Part shown: piece after piece, positions 8,969 through 17,534 of the stretch
How the letters are laid out: the number at the start of each line of letters is the position of its first letter
Position numbering within the stretch: position 1 is the first letter of the stretch
Assembly (NCBI RefSeq): GCF_024757985.1
Contig: NZ_CP103289.1
Span: forward strand, 2,790,001 to 2,854,000
Origin: Cellulomonas sp. NS3
GTDB taxonomy: Bacteria > Actinomycetota > Actinomycetes > Actinomycetales > Cellulomonadaceae
Length of the DNA: 64,000 nucleotides
Direction of reading: 5' to 3'
The notes under the pieces: generated by a model
What the model was told of the DNA's origin: nothing
The model's input: the letters and a program-made list of their open reading frames with translations, nothing else
Database searches by the model: none
Translations under genes and position numbers: made by a program

Positions 8969-10594
8969 GTGATCGTGCACTTCTCGCTTCGCCGCGCCTC
9001 CGTAGGTCATCGCCTAGCAGCGTCGTTCGGTGTGGTAACCGTGCTCTTCATTGTGACCGCCGCGACCGGCCTGGGTTTCGGCGAGCTCGAACGTTCCTAC
9101 AGCGACCGGCTGAAGGCGGCGGAGAAGCATCTCGCGATGGCGGAGGCTGTGCGGTTCCAGATCGCCGACGCCACGGGCTGGCAGGCGCTCGTCGTCGCCG
9201 ACGCCATGGTCTACGGCCCCGATGCCGCGCTCGCGCCCGGAGCGGTCAACCGCGACGGGATGCTGGCGACCAAGGCCGCCGTCTACACGTGGCTCGATGA
9301 GCTCGACACAGCGGGGATGGACGCCGATGAGGCCGACGCGCTCGCGCGCCTGCGGGCCGCGTGGGACGACTACTACACCTGGGACGACGCCGTCGTGGAG
9401 TGGATTCGCGACGACACGGCGGCAAGCCACCGTGCGGCTATCGAGTCGATCAACACCGGTGACGCCGGCGCTGCGTACGAGGAGATCCTCGGGGTCGCGG
9501 ACGAGGTCGACGCGTCGGTGCGTGAACGCATCGTCGAGCTGAGTGAGGCGCGTGAGACGACAGGCCAGCGCTCGTCGCTCGCGATCGGGTCGGGCGCCGG
9601 GGCGCTGCTCGTCGCTGTCGTGGCGCTCTCGCTCGTGCTGACGCGCTCGATCGTCCGGCCCGTCCGGGCCGTCGGCTCTGCGCTCGACGCGCTCGCCGTC
9701 GGTGACCTCATGACGACCCCAGACGTGCGCTCGCACGACGAGATCGGCCAGATGGCCGCGGCGCTCGGTCGGGCGCAGACCTCTCTGCGGGCAACGCTCG
9801 TCGCAGTCGCGGACGCTGCGACGACGGTGGACGGTGCCGCAGTCGCGCTGTCGACGTCGGCGAGCGGTGCTGCTGCAGCGTCCCGCGAGGCCTCCGGAGA
9901 AGCGGAGGCTGTCGCTGCTGCCGCCGAGCTGGTGTCGCGCAACGTGCAGGGTGTCGCAGCCGGCGCGGACGAGATGGGCGCCTCGATCCGCGAGATCGCA
10001 CACAACGCGAACAACGCCGCGAAGATCGCGGGCGAGGCCGTCGAGCAGTCGCGCTCGGCCGCCGCCATCGTGACGGAGCTCGGGCGTAGCTCGGCTGAGA
10101 TCGGCCAGGTCGTCAAGCTCATCACGAGCATCGCGGAGCAGACCAACCTGTTGGCGCTCAACGCGACGATCGAGGCCGCGCGCGCCGGCGAGGCCGGCAA
10201 GGGCTTCGCCGTCGTCGCCGGCGAGGTCAAGGAGCTCGCGCGCGAGTCGGCACAGGCCGCCGAGGACATCGGGGCACGCATCGCGGCCAGCCAGCGCCGG
10301 ACGGAGTCTGCCGTCGCCGCGATCACCTCCATCGCGGACGTCATCACCGACATCAACGACTACCAGCTGACCATCGCCTCGGCAGTCGAGGAGCAGACCG
10401 CAACCACCAACGAGATGGCCCGTTCCGTCGTCGATGCGGCGAGCGGATCCGGGGAGATCGCGGCCCGGGTGACGGCACTGGCGCGCGCCTCCGCCGACTC
10501 GTCGGTCGTGCTCGCCGAGATGGGGTCGTCCGTGTCCGAGCTGGCGCGCTTGTCCACGGACCTGCGCAAACGGCTCTCGACGTTCTCCTACTGA
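8969..10594 (+). CDS. Methyl-accepting chemotaxis protein
   Basis: A 541-residue transmembrane chemoreceptor that signals to CheA/CheW. The first membrane helix is at about residues 15-35. A four-helix-bundle type periplasmic sensor (about 36-205) follows, then the second membrane helix (about 207-228, [14 protein letters not shown]), HAMP (about 229-282) and a long coiled-coil signalling domain. The hairpin tip is highly conserved: [20 protein letters not shown] and [15 protein letters not shown]. No C-terminal pentapeptide tether for CheR/CheB is present. The GTG at 8969 follows GGAAATGA; a GTG two codons later is equally possible. No other chemotaxis gene is in the window, so it must work with a remote array. 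Its closeness to three c-di-GMP genes suggests a shared motility or surface-behaviour theme. Confidence 0.92.
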   Translation: MIVHFSLRRASVGHRLAASFGVVTVLFIVTAATGLGFGELERSYSDRLKAAEKHLAMAEAVRFQIADATGWQALVVADAMVYGPDAALAPGAVNRDGMLATKAAVYTWLDELDTAGMDADEADALARLRAAWDDYYTWDDAVVEWIRDDTAASHRAAIESINTGDAGAAYEEILGVADEVDASVRERIVELSEARETTGQRSSLAIGSGAGALLVAVVALSLVLTRSIVRPVRAVGSALDALAVGDLMTTPDVRSHDEIGQMAAALGRAQTSLRATLVAVADAATTVDGAAVALSTSASGAAAASREASGEAEAVAAAAELVSRNVQGVAAGADEMGASIREIAHNANNAAKIAGEAVEQSRSAAAIVTELGRSSAEIGQVVKLITSIAEQTNLLALNATIEAARAGEAGKGFAVVAGEVKELARESAQAAEDIGARIAASQRRTESAVAAITSIADVITDINDYQLTIASAVEEQTATTNEMARSVVDAASGSGEIAARVTALARASADSSVVLAEMGSSVSELARLSTDLRKRLSTFSY

Positions 10595-10878
10595 CGCCCG
10601 GTCGCCGCGGCGCGATGGTCACCGTCCAGCGCCAGAGACGGGTCGGCGGCGATCTCCCGTGACGGAGCGCTGCGCGCCTGCAGCGCCGTCTGAGAAGCCG
10701 CTCGAAGTTGACTCTCGCCGCGCCTACCTGCGAGTGAGGTCCATACCCGAGGGTTGACGCCCGCCACGAGCGGGATGCGGGCCGGTTCCCGCTTCCTGAC
10801 GAAAGCCGCTGCGGACATGTCGACTATCGACCACGGCAGCCCAAGCCGGCCGCGCTTCCGAGCGCGGCCAATCGTCCG

Positions 10879-11090
10879 GCGACCTACAGCCCTGAGGAGG
10901 TCGCAACCATGCTCGGCACGTCAGCCTGGTGGGTCCGCGAGCAGGCCCGCCGCGAGCGCGTCGCCCACCTGCGACTCGGCAAGGGCCGCATCCGCTTCTC
11001 CCCAGCCCAGGTCGCGGCACTCATCACCAGCGCTACCGTCGAGGTTGTCGAGGATCAGCCGCGGCCGGGACGCAACGTAGCCCGTGAGGA
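10879..11090 (+). pseudogene. Excisionase/MerR-like helix-turn-helix fragment
   Basis: The frame reads ATYSPEEVATMLGTSAWWV, then REQARRERVAHLRLGKGRIRF: the winged-helix pattern (YxxxEVAxxLGxS...VR...lG..IRF) of Xis-type proteins (helix-turn-helix domain 17). An ATG at 10909 lies inside the domain, so translation from there would lose its first helix. Upstream codons are open, but no good start with a ribosome site was found. After about residue 60 the frame continues as unrelated low-quality sequence into the tRNA-like fragment. I treat it as a remnant of an integrative element, although a small active protein with an unseen start is possible. Confidence 0.5.
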
Positions 11091-11283
11091 CGCAGCCGTT
11101 CTCGGAGCGAGCGTCCGGTCGCTCGGCGCACACCGCCGCCGACAGGCGGGCTCTGCTGGCCTCCCGGGCTCCGCGCTCACGGCATCCGGACACCCGTCCC
11201 CCGCGGGGACACAGACACCGATCCTCACGTCACCGCAGGTCAGGCCGGTGACGAGGTCGAGGACGTGTCCGATATGCCGCTTT

Positions 11284-11311
11284 GTCGGGGTTCGAATCCC
11301 ACTCGGGGCAC
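11284..11311 (+). other. tRNA 3'-end-like fragment (possible attachment site)
   Basis: The sequence GGGGTTCGAATCCCACTCGG followed by GGCAC looks like the T-loop, T-stem and acceptor strand of a tRNA, most like tRNA-Glu. No 5' half precedes it, and only part of the T-stem pairs. Such pieces are left by integrases that recombine in tRNA genes. The excisionase-like fragment just upstream supports that reading. Confidence 0.4.
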
Positions 11312-11441
11312 TGCGTCTGCGCAGGGCAGACCCTGTGACCATGGAGACCACCGGACCGACCCGGGCCGCACCGGCGAGCCGACCTGTCACCCGCGTCCGT
11401 GCGTGCCCGAGGGGTCCCGAGCCGATCTCGCGGACATCCGG

Positions 11442-11903
11442 CTACGCGCCGCCGCACAGCCGGACCGTCTCCTCCTGCAGCACCCTCACCGTGCGCGTGA
11501 GGTAGTCGACGATCGCGGCCTGCTCGGAGCTCGTGTAGTCGGCGAACAGGCGCCCCATCGCCGCGCCGAGGTGCCCGTACGCGTCCGCCAGAGCGGGATC
11601 GAGGTCCGGGGCGGCGCGGATGACGGCGCGCCGCCGGTCGACCGGATCCGTCTCGCGAACGACATGGTGCCCCCGGCTGAGCCGGGCCACGAGGCTCGTG
11701 ATCGCGGCCTGCGTCAGCCCCGTGCGCTCGGCCAGCTCGCTCGCGCTGAACGGGCCGTCGCGAGCGATGAGGTCGAGCATCTTCAGGTCCCCCGCCGAGA
11801 GGCCGACCTGCGCGGCGACCGCCTGATGGAACAGGACGACGGCGGCGCTGAGCTCGCGCCCCAGGTCGCTGCCGCCGGACGTCTCGTGGGGGCTGGTTGA
11901 CAC
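11442..11903 (-). CDS. MarR-family transcriptional regulator
   Basis: A 153-residue winged-helix regulator of the MarR family, normally a dimeric repressor released by a small ligand or oxidant. The DNA-binding part is seen in SASELAERTGLTQAAITSLV followed by a wing with RETDPVDRRRAVI (the D-x-R-x DRR signature). It is divergent from the NTF2-fold gene, with 71 bases between the start codons. That gap contains a perfect 14-base palindrome, which very likely is its operator and would couple both genes. The only cysteine is near the C-terminus, so cysteine-based oxidation sensing is unlikely. Confidence 0.88.
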   Translation of the reverse strand: MSTSPHETSGGSDLGRELSAAVVLFHQAVAAQVGLSAGDLKMLDLIARDGPFSASELAERTGLTQAAITSLVARLSRGHHVVRETDPVDRRRAVIRAAPDLDPALADAYGHLGAAMGRLFADYTSSEQAAIVDYLTRTVRVLQEETVRLCGGA

Positions 11904-11930
11904 GGCGCGCTCCTATTACTTAACTTCGTC

Positions 11931-11944
11931 GTAGCATTTGCTAC
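11931..11944. promoter_or_regulatory. Probable MarR operator
   Basis: GTAGCATTTGCTAC is a perfect inverted repeat (GTAGCA, two T, TGCTAC) in an AT-rich patch between the divergent marR-type gene and the NTF2-fold gene. Its position and size suit a MarR dimer that represses both directions. Confidence 0.65.
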
Positions 11945-11974
11945 ACCGGATCTAAGTGAACCAGGGAGGTCCCG

Positions 11975-12448
11975 ATGAGCGCGAACGTAGGAGCCGCCTC
12001 GCCCCGGTCGGACGACGAGGGCGTGCTGGCAGTCATGGAGGAGCTGGAGCGGGCGTGGGCCTCCGGCGATGCCGACGGGTTCGGAGCGCTGCACACGGAG
12101 GCGTGCAGCTACGTCGCCTTCGACGGCACGGTGATGCGCGGCGCCGAGGGCGTGGCGGACGGGCACCGCGCGCTCTTCACCGGCATCCTGCGCGACTCGC
12201 GCCTGGTGACGCAGCACCGCGACGTCCGGTTCGTCACCCCCGAGGCGGCGGTCGTCGTCCAACGCGGGGGGGTCGTCATGTCGTGGCAGCGCGGTCGCAC
12301 GGCACCGTCCCGGAAGCGGCTGTCGACGAGCACGACGTTGCTCACCTTCACCACCGGCCGGTGGCAGGTCGCTGCGTTCCAGAACACGCGGTTCCGGCCG
12401 TGGGCGGAGACGCTCGTCGGCCGCTTGATGACGCGCCGCACGCGCTGA
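11975..12448 (+). CDS. NTF2-fold (SgcJ/EcaC or DUF4440-like) protein
   Basis: A 157-residue protein of the SnoaL/NTF2-like cone fold. Visible features are an N-terminal helix (LAVMEELERAWASGDADGF), the H-x-x-A region after it, and a C-terminal strand (GRWQVAAFQNTRFRP) that is typical of SgcJ/EcaC annotated proteins. No catalytic role can be assigned; these folds include isomerases, hydrolases and simple ligand binders. A strong ribosome site (AGGGAGG) sits 6 bases before the ATG. It is probably controlled by the divergent MarR protein. Confidence 0.75.
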   Translation: MSANVGAASPRSDDEGVLAVMEELERAWASGDADGFGALHTEACSYVAFDGTVMRGAEGVADGHRALFTGILRDSRLVTQHRDVRFVTPEAAVVVQRGGVVMSWQRGRTAPSRKRLSTSTTLLTFTTGRWQVAAFQNTRFRPWAETLVGRLMTRRTR

Positions 12449-12722
12449 CAGGTGGCCGATCGGGCCATCGCACCACACCGGACGGCCCGCTCTCACGGCG
12501 ACAGGTGCACTCGAACGTCCGGCACTCCGCACCAGTACCGCGGCGACGGCCTCAGCGGCTGGGCAGACGGTCCTCGCTCCGCCCCAGCTGCCGCGCGCGG
12601 GTCCGGAGCTGGCCGAACCCGGACGCCAGTTCACTCGTCGGCGAGACCCGATGACGACGCCGAGGTCCCGGAGCAGGCCCGTCGAGGCGACGGGAGCGCG
12701 ACGCCGCGGTAAGACTGGACGG

Positions 12723-14327
12723 ATGACCGAGGTCCACCGTGAGATCGAGGCGACGCTCGTCGCCGACGACGCGTTCGACGTGCCGAGCCTGCTGGAGCTG
12801 GTGCGGTCCTCCGACGCCGCCACCCCGTGGGTCGAAGGCGAGCCCGCGACCCAGGTGCTGCGCGCGACGTACTACGACACCGACGACCTCGCGCTCGCGC
12901 GCCACGGCCTCACGCTGCGCCGGCGCGCCGGGGGCAGCGACTCGGGCTGGCACCTCAAGGTCCCCGACGCGGGTGCGGCGCGGTCCGAGGTCCGTCTGCC
13001 TCCCGGTCGCGCCGGCTCCGCGCTGCCGGAGCCGTTGCGCCGCATGGTCCGGGCCCAGACGCTGGACCGGCCCCTCGTGCCCGTCGCGAAGGTCACGACG
13101 CGGCGGACGGTGCGCCGGCTGTTCGACGCGACTGACCGCCCGGTGCTCGAGCTGGCCGACGACCGCGTCAGCGCCCGGCGCGTGCTCCCGCTGGGCGGCA
13201 CGGGCGCCGCCACGGGTCCGGAGATCACGTGGCGCGAGCTCGAGGTCGAGGCCCTGGACGACGGGACCGCGCTGGTGGACGTCGCCGCGGCGGAGCTGGT
13301 CTCCCGCGGGCTCCGCCCGGCCCCGCACACGTCCAAGGTGGCGCACGTGCTCGGGCTCGACCCGGGCAGCCAGGCCGGTGACGACGGCGGGCGCTCCCGC
13401 CGGCCCGCGAAGCCCGCGAGGTCGGCGAAGGCGGCGCGGGCCGCGACGAGCCAGGTGCCGCTCGCGTACGTGCGCGACCAGGTCGAGCAGCTCCGCACCC
13501 AGGACCTGCTGGTCCGGCTCGACGCACCGGGCAGCGTGCACAAGATGCGCGTCGCGACCCGCCGCCTGCGCAGCGCCCTGGTCACCTACCGCAAGGCGTT
13601 CGACCGGGACGCCTTGCGGCCGCTCCTCCCGGAGCTGAAGTGGTTCGCGGGGGTGCTCGGAGCGGTGCGCGACGCCGAGGTGATGCGCGAGCGCGTCGTG
13701 GACTCCCTGCAGGGGCCGTCCGAGCACCTGCAGGGAGCCGACGCCGGCCCGGACCGCGACCCCGACCTGCGCCCGTGGGACGACGCTCACGCGGCGGCAC
13801 GCGCGGCCCTGCTGGTCGAGCTCGACGGCGAGCGGTACGGCCGCCTGCTGCACTCGCTCGAGCGCCTCGTGACGGACCCTGCCGTGCCGGAGCGCGGGCG
13901 TCGGCCCGCCCGGAAGGTCCTGCGGCGCGGGGTCGCACGGGAGTACGCCGACGTGCGCCGCCTCGTGCGGCGGGCGACCACCGTGAGCGACGAGGCCGAG
14001 CGTGAGGACGCCCTGCACGACGCCCGGAAGGCCGCCAAGCGCGCCCGCTACGCGGCGGAGCTCGCCACCGCCGTGTTCGGGGACGAGGCGCGCGCGTTCG
14101 CCGCGGCCATGGAGAGCACGCAGGAGGTGCTCGGCCGGCACCAGGACTCGGTCGTGCTCCGGGAGCGCCTGCGCGACCTCGCCGCGAGCGCGACGGACCC
14201 GATGACGGCCTTCGACTACGGGCGGCTGCACGCGCTCGAGCAGGTCCGCGCACGCGAGGCGGAGGACCGGCTGCCGTCGGTCTGGCGCAAGGCGAGCCGC
14301 AAGCGCCTGCGCCGCTGGCTGCGGTGA
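12723..14327 (+). CDS. CYTH and CHAD domain protein
   Basis: A 534-residue cytosolic protein. The CYTH domain (about 1-205) belongs to the triphosphate-tunnel fold. It starts HREIEATL, so the usual ExExK signature ends in Thr, which may weaken metal or triphosphate chemistry. An Ala/Lys/Arg linker leads to a helical CHAD domain (about 250-525) with VHKMRVATRRLRSAL and a second HDARKAAKRARYAAE motif, the conserved His/basic pattern thought to bind polyphosphate. CYTH-CHAD proteins are linked to inorganic polyphosphate, so a polyphosphate-granule or triphosphatase role is likely. The frame is open 24 codons further upstream, but the ATG at 12723 starts the CYTH fold directly. Confidence 0.85.
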   Translation: MTEVHREIEATLVADDAFDVPSLLELVRSSDAATPWVEGEPATQVLRATYYDTDDLALARHGLTLRRRAGGSDSGWHLKVPDAGAARSEVRLPPGRAGSALPEPLRRMVRAQTLDRPLVPVAKVTTRRTVRRLFDATDRPVLELADDRVSARRVLPLGGTGAATGPEITWRELEVEALDDGTALVDVAAAELVSRGLRPAPHTSKVAHVLGLDPGSQAGDDGGRSRRPAKPARSAKAARAATSQVPLAYVRDQVEQLRTQDLLVRLDAPGSVHKMRVATRRLRSALVTYRKAFDRDALRPLLPELKWFAGVLGAVRDAEVMRERVVDSLQGPSEHLQGADAGPDRDPDLRPWDDAHAAARAALLVELDGERYGRLLHSLERLVTDPAVPERGRRPARKVLRRGVAREYADVRRLVRRATTVSDEAEREDALHDARKAAKRARYAAELATAVFGDEARAFAAAMESTQEVLGRHQDSVVLRERLRDLAASATDPMTAFDYGRLHALEQVRAREAEDRLPSVWRKASRKRLRRWLR

Positions 14328-14345
14328 CGCCGGCCGCGCCGCTGT

Positions 14346-14423
14346 GACGTCGACGTTGCGGTGACGCCGGCGTTGCGGTGACGCCGGCGTTGCGGTGACG
14401 TCGCCGTTGCGGTGACGCCGGCG
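14346..14423 (+). repeat. 17-bp tandem repeat, four copies plus a partial
   Basis: The unit GACGCCGGCGTTGCGGT occurs at 14346, 14363, 14380 and 14397 with a few changes, followed by a partial copy. It lies between the CHAD stop and the convergent SDR stop. It may help transcript termination, but no stem with a T-run is formed. Confidence 0.85.
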
Positions 14424-14452
14424 GGCCGGGGCGCAGGCCCCCGGCCCGCCGC

Positions 14453-15403
14453 TCACACCGCCGCCACCCCCGCGAACGACACGCCCGCCAGCTCCTCCGA
14501 GACCCTCCAGACCCGCTCCGCCTCCGCGGGGTCGCGAAGCGGGCGGAACAGGGCGTGCTCCGCCGGGCCGCCGCCCAGGTGCCCCGGTCCCGCCGGTCCG
14601 TAGAGCCGCCCGCCGACGGCCTGCGGGGACGTCGCGGCGAGCAGCGCGGGCAACGGCGCGCTGTCGACGGTCCCCACGAGGATCCCGGCCCTGGACAGCC
14701 TGCGGATCAGCGCGATCTGCGGGGTGTCCCGGTCCCGGCCGATCTCCGGGCGCGCGGTGAGCAGGCTGGTCGGTGCCACCCCGGGGTGCGACAGGGTGCT
14801 GGTGATCCCCCACCCGCCGGCGCTGCTCCGGCGCTCGAGCTCGAGCGCGAAGAGCCCGAAGGCGATCTTGGACTGGCTGTACGCCCGCCGACCGTCGTAG
14901 GAGCTCTCCCAGTTGACGTCGGCCCAGTGCACCTCCCCGCTCCGCGCGGCGACGCTGAGCTGCGAGACGACGCGCGCTCGCCCGGCGGTCAGCAGCGGCA
15001 GGAGGTGGGCGACGAGCGCGACGTGGGCGAGGTGGTTCGTGCCGAGCTGGAGCTCGAACCCGTCGTGCGTGGTCTGCCGTTCGGGCGGGGTCATGACCCC
15101 GGCGTTGTTCACGAGCAGGTGGATCGGCAGGCCCTCGTCGCCCAGGCGCCGCCCGAGAGCGGCGACGGACCCGAGGGACGCGAGGTCGAGGTCCCGCAAC
15201 GACACGCGGGCAGCCGGGTGCTCGCGGCGGATCCGGTCCACCGCGGCCGCGCCCTTGGCGCTGCTGCGGACCGGGAGGACCACCTCGGCGCCAGCGGCGG
15301 CGAGACGGCGCGCGATGCCGAGGCCGATCCCGTCGCTGCCGCCGGTGACGAGCGCGCGGCGGCCGGACAGGTCGGGCAGGGTCAGGTGAGGGGGACGCGG
15401 CAT
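14453..15403 (-). CDS. Short-chain dehydrogenase/reductase (SDR)
   Basis: A 316-residue NAD(P)-dependent oxidoreductase of the classical/retinol-dehydrogenase-like SDR group. Motifs: TGGSDGIG for the dinucleotide, NNAGVM, a catalytic Ser in SQLSVAA, and the YSQSK active-site Tyr/Lys. An Arg after the Gly motif (VRSS) favours NADP. The ATG at 15403 starts just before the Rossmann fold. It is 26 bases downstream of the DUF3159 gene on the same strand and probably co-transcribed. The divergent helix-turn-helix regulator with an MmyB-like domain is often found beside SDR genes in actinobacteria, so this enzyme may be its target. Substrate unknown. Confidence 0.88.
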   Translation of the reverse strand: MPRPPHLTLPDLSGRRALVTGGSDGIGLGIARRLAAAGAEVVLPVRSSAKGAAAVDRIRREHPAARVSLRDLDLASLGSVAALGRRLGDEGLPIHLLVNNAGVMTPPERQTTHDGFELQLGTNHLAHVALVAHLLPLLTAGRARVVSQLSVAARSGEVHWADVNWESSYDGRRAYSQSKIAFGLFALELERRSSAGGWGITSTLSHPGVAPTSLLTARPEIGRDRDTPQIALIRRLSRAGILVGTVDSAPLPALLAATSPQAVGGRLYGPAGPGHLGGGPAEHALFRPLRDPAEAERVWRVSEELAGVSFAGVAAV

Positions 15404-15429
15404 GGTTCGGCTCCTGTGCTCGGGGGTCG

Positions 15430-16185
15430 TCAGCGGGTGGTGGGTGTCGAGAGGGCAGGTGCGGTGCGCGGGCGCGCGGCCAGCCGGCGGGCGACGACGA
15501 GCGTCACCGCGAAGTGGAGGGCGAACAGCGTGGTGGCCCCGACCTGGATCGCGGCGAGCACCGCGGGCTCGTCGGCGACGTAGAAGACGACCCGCAGGAC
15601 GAGGTTCGCCGCCGCCATGGCGAGGCCGACGAGCGAGCTGACGACGTAGGCACGCCGGAGCGCCGGGTGCCGGCGCCAGTCGCGCGGGCCGCCCGAGAGA
15701 CGGTTCACCATGACCCCGGCGAGCGGCCGGCCGGCGACGAACGAGATGACGTACGCGACGACGAAGACCGCCGGGAGCACCATCGTGGGCAGGAAGAACG
15801 CGCGCGCCTCGCCGGCGACGGCCGCGACCGTCGCGCACACCGCCGCGACGAGCAGACCGGCGAGCGCCGACCCGGGCGACTCGCGGCGGGCCAGCCGTAC
15901 GGCGCAGGCTGTCACGGCGGTGACGCCGAGCGCCACGAACGCCGGCCCGAGCCCCGCGACAGCGTCCGCAGCCACGAAGGCGATCGTCGGTGCCGCCGCC
16001 GTGGCGAGGCCGAGCGGCCCGCCGACGCGCTCGAGGGTCCGTCGGGTGGCGGCACGGGCCGCGGACTGCACCACGGGCTCGGGCAGCCCGAGCACGCTCC
16101 GGGCGGTCGCGCTGGGACTCGAGCGCGCGCCGCCGGGATCGGCGTGCGCGAGCCCGGGCTGGGCGGTGGTCGGCAGGTAGGTCAC
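15430..16185 (-). CDS. DUF3159 family membrane protein
   Basis: A 251-residue protein with about six hydrophobic segments after a 50-residue soluble N-terminus. The C-terminal half contains the family pattern RPLAGVMVNRLSGGPRDWRR, with a conserved charged loop between membrane helices. The function of DUF3159 is not known. The GTG at 16185 is preceded by AGGAGAG at good spacing. It leads a two-gene operon with the SDR and is divergent from the XRE/MmyB-type regulator. Confidence 0.75.
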   Translation of the reverse strand: MTYLPTTAQPGLAHADPGGARSSPSATARSVLGLPEPVVQSAARAATRRTLERVGGPLGLATAAAPTIAFVAADAVAGLGPAFVALGVTAVTACAVRLARRESPGSALAGLLVAAVCATVAAVAGEARAFFLPTMVLPAVFVVAYVISFVAGRPLAGVMVNRLSGGPRDWRRHPALRRAYVVSSLVGLAMAAANLVLRVVFYVADEPAVLAAIQVGATTLFALHFAVTLVVARRLAARPRTAPALSTPTTR

Positions 16186-16374
16186 GGGACTCTCCTCGGT
16201 CGGGGTGTGCAGCCAGCCTCACGGCGGCCGCAGCTCGGAGCCAGGGCCTGCCGATCCGTGCCTGCGCGGGGTGTGCAGGGCGCAGCGTGCTGAGGGGGGG
16301 ATCGCCGGGCCGTGGCAGCGAGGCGGGCGCGCGGGGTAGGAACGGGACGCACCGATCCGACGAAGGGTGGACCC

Positions 16375-17214
16375 GTGATCGACAGGACAGGGCTGGCGGG
16401 GTTCCTGCGCCGCCGCCGGCAGGCGCTGCAACCGCACGACGTGGGCCTGCCGCGGGGGCAGCGGCGACGGACGGCGGGGCTGCGGCGCGAGGAGGTCGCC
16501 GCGCTGTGCCACATGTCGACCGACTACTACGCGCGGCTCGAGCGGGAGCGCGGTCCCCAGCCGTCCGAGCAGATGATCGCCTCGATCGCCCAGGGCCTGC
16601 ACCTCAGCCTCGACGAGCGCGACCACCTGTTCCGCCTCGCCGGGCACCAGCCGCCGCCGCGCGGGGCGCAGAGCGAGCACGTCAGCCCCGGCCTGCTCCG
16701 CATCCTCGACCGCCTGCCCGACACACCGGCCGAGATCGTGACCGAGCTCGGCGAGACCCTGCGGCAGACGCCGCTGGGCACGGCCCTGACCGGCGACACG
16801 ACCGCGTACACGGGCCCGGCACGCAGCCTCGGGTACCGGTGGTTCACGGACCCGGCTGCCCGCGAGCTCTACGCCGCCGAGGACCACCCGTTCCTGTCCC
16901 GGCTGTACGCGTCGCACCTGCGCACGCTCGTGACGCTGCGGGGCCCCGGCTCGCGGGCAGCTCTCCTGGCGGACCTCGCGCTCGCGGAGAGCGAGGAGCT
17001 GCGGCGCCTGTGGGACACCCACGAGGTCGGCCTCGTGCCCCACGACGTCAAGCGGCTCGTGCACCCCGAGGTCGGTGCGCTCGAGCTGCACTGCCAGACG
17101 CTGCTGGACCCGCAGCAGTCGCACCTGCTCCTCGTGTACACCGCGGCGCCCGGCACCGAGAGCTACGACAAGCTGCAGCTGCTCTCCGTCCTCGGCTCCC
17201 GGCCGCTCGGCTGA
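16375..17214 (+). CDS. XRE-type regulator with MmyB-like ligand-binding domain
   Basis: A 279-residue transcription factor. Residues about 5-80 are a helix-turn-helix (LRREEVAALCHMSTDYYARL). Residues about 105-265 are the MmyB-like PAS-related domain (YRWFTDPAARELY and HPEVGALELHCQTLL). Members bind a small, often lipid-like ligand in this domain. The frame is open to an ATG at 16312, but the GTG at 16375 has AAGGGTGG upstream and begins the HTH at the usual distance. Being divergent from the DUF3159-SDR pair, it probably regulates that pair and itself. Confidence 0.88.
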   Translation: MIDRTGLAGFLRRRRQALQPHDVGLPRGQRRRTAGLRREEVAALCHMSTDYYARLERERGPQPSEQMIASIAQGLHLSLDERDHLFRLAGHQPPPRGAQSEHVSPGLLRILDRLPDTPAEIVTELGETLRQTPLGTALTGDTTAYTGPARSLGYRWFTDPAARELYAAEDHPFLSRLYASHLRTLVTLRGPGSRAALLADLALAESEELRRLWDTHEVGLVPHDVKRLVHPEVGALELHCQTLLDPQQSHLLLVYTAAPGTESYDKLQLLSVLGSRPLG

Positions 17215-17309
17215 CGAGTCCGGGGGTCGCCGTCCCGCCGCTCGACGCCGGGAGGCCCGGACGGTCGACCGCGTCGGGGCCGGCCGGCCCGCTCGGACGT
17301 GGACCGCCG

Positions 17310-17440
17310 AGGTCGGATCTCGGGGGCGACGAGCACCCCGTCCCCGATCCGGGGCCGCTCGGCGAACCCGAACGCCGCGACGAGCCAGGCGACCGCCGCC
17401 GGCACGTCGGACAGAGCCCCGACCCGGTCCGCGCCTCACC
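17310..17440 (-). pseudogene. Glyoxalase/VOC domain fragment
   Basis: The minus strand encodes LSDVPAAVAWLVAAFGFAER followed by PRIGDG, which resembles the first beta-alpha unit of VOC/glyoxalase-like proteins. The remainder of the fold is missing and the frame soon becomes Arg/Pro-rich. I read it as a truncated remnant. The rest of the 320-base gap (17215-17534) has only the hairpin listed next. Confidence 0.4.
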
Positions 17441-17478
17441 CCGGCGCCCGCCGCGCCCCGACGCCCTCGAGTGCGCCG

Positions 17479-17513
17479 CGACGCCCTCGTCGCACGCGGC
17501 GGCGAGGGCGTCG
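17479..17513 (-). terminator. Hairpin downstream of the sugar ABC operon
   Basis: An 11-base perfect stem, CGACGCCCTCG (17479-17489) with CGAGGGCGTCG (17503-17513) and a 13-base loop. It lies 21 bases beyond the last permease stop. There is no T-run, which is common for actinobacterial terminators. The left arm is also directly repeated at 17459-17469. Confidence 0.55.
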
Positions 17514-17534
17514 TGGCGTCCGGTCAGCGCGCCG

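Larger units (their letters stand above)
10595..11441. other. Long gene-poor region with integration remnants
   Basis: About 850 bases without an intact gene. It contains an excisionase-like helix-turn-helix fragment and a tRNA 3'-end-like piece (listed separately). No integrase is visible. The combination suggests a mobile element that integrated here and was later lost. Confidence 0.45.
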
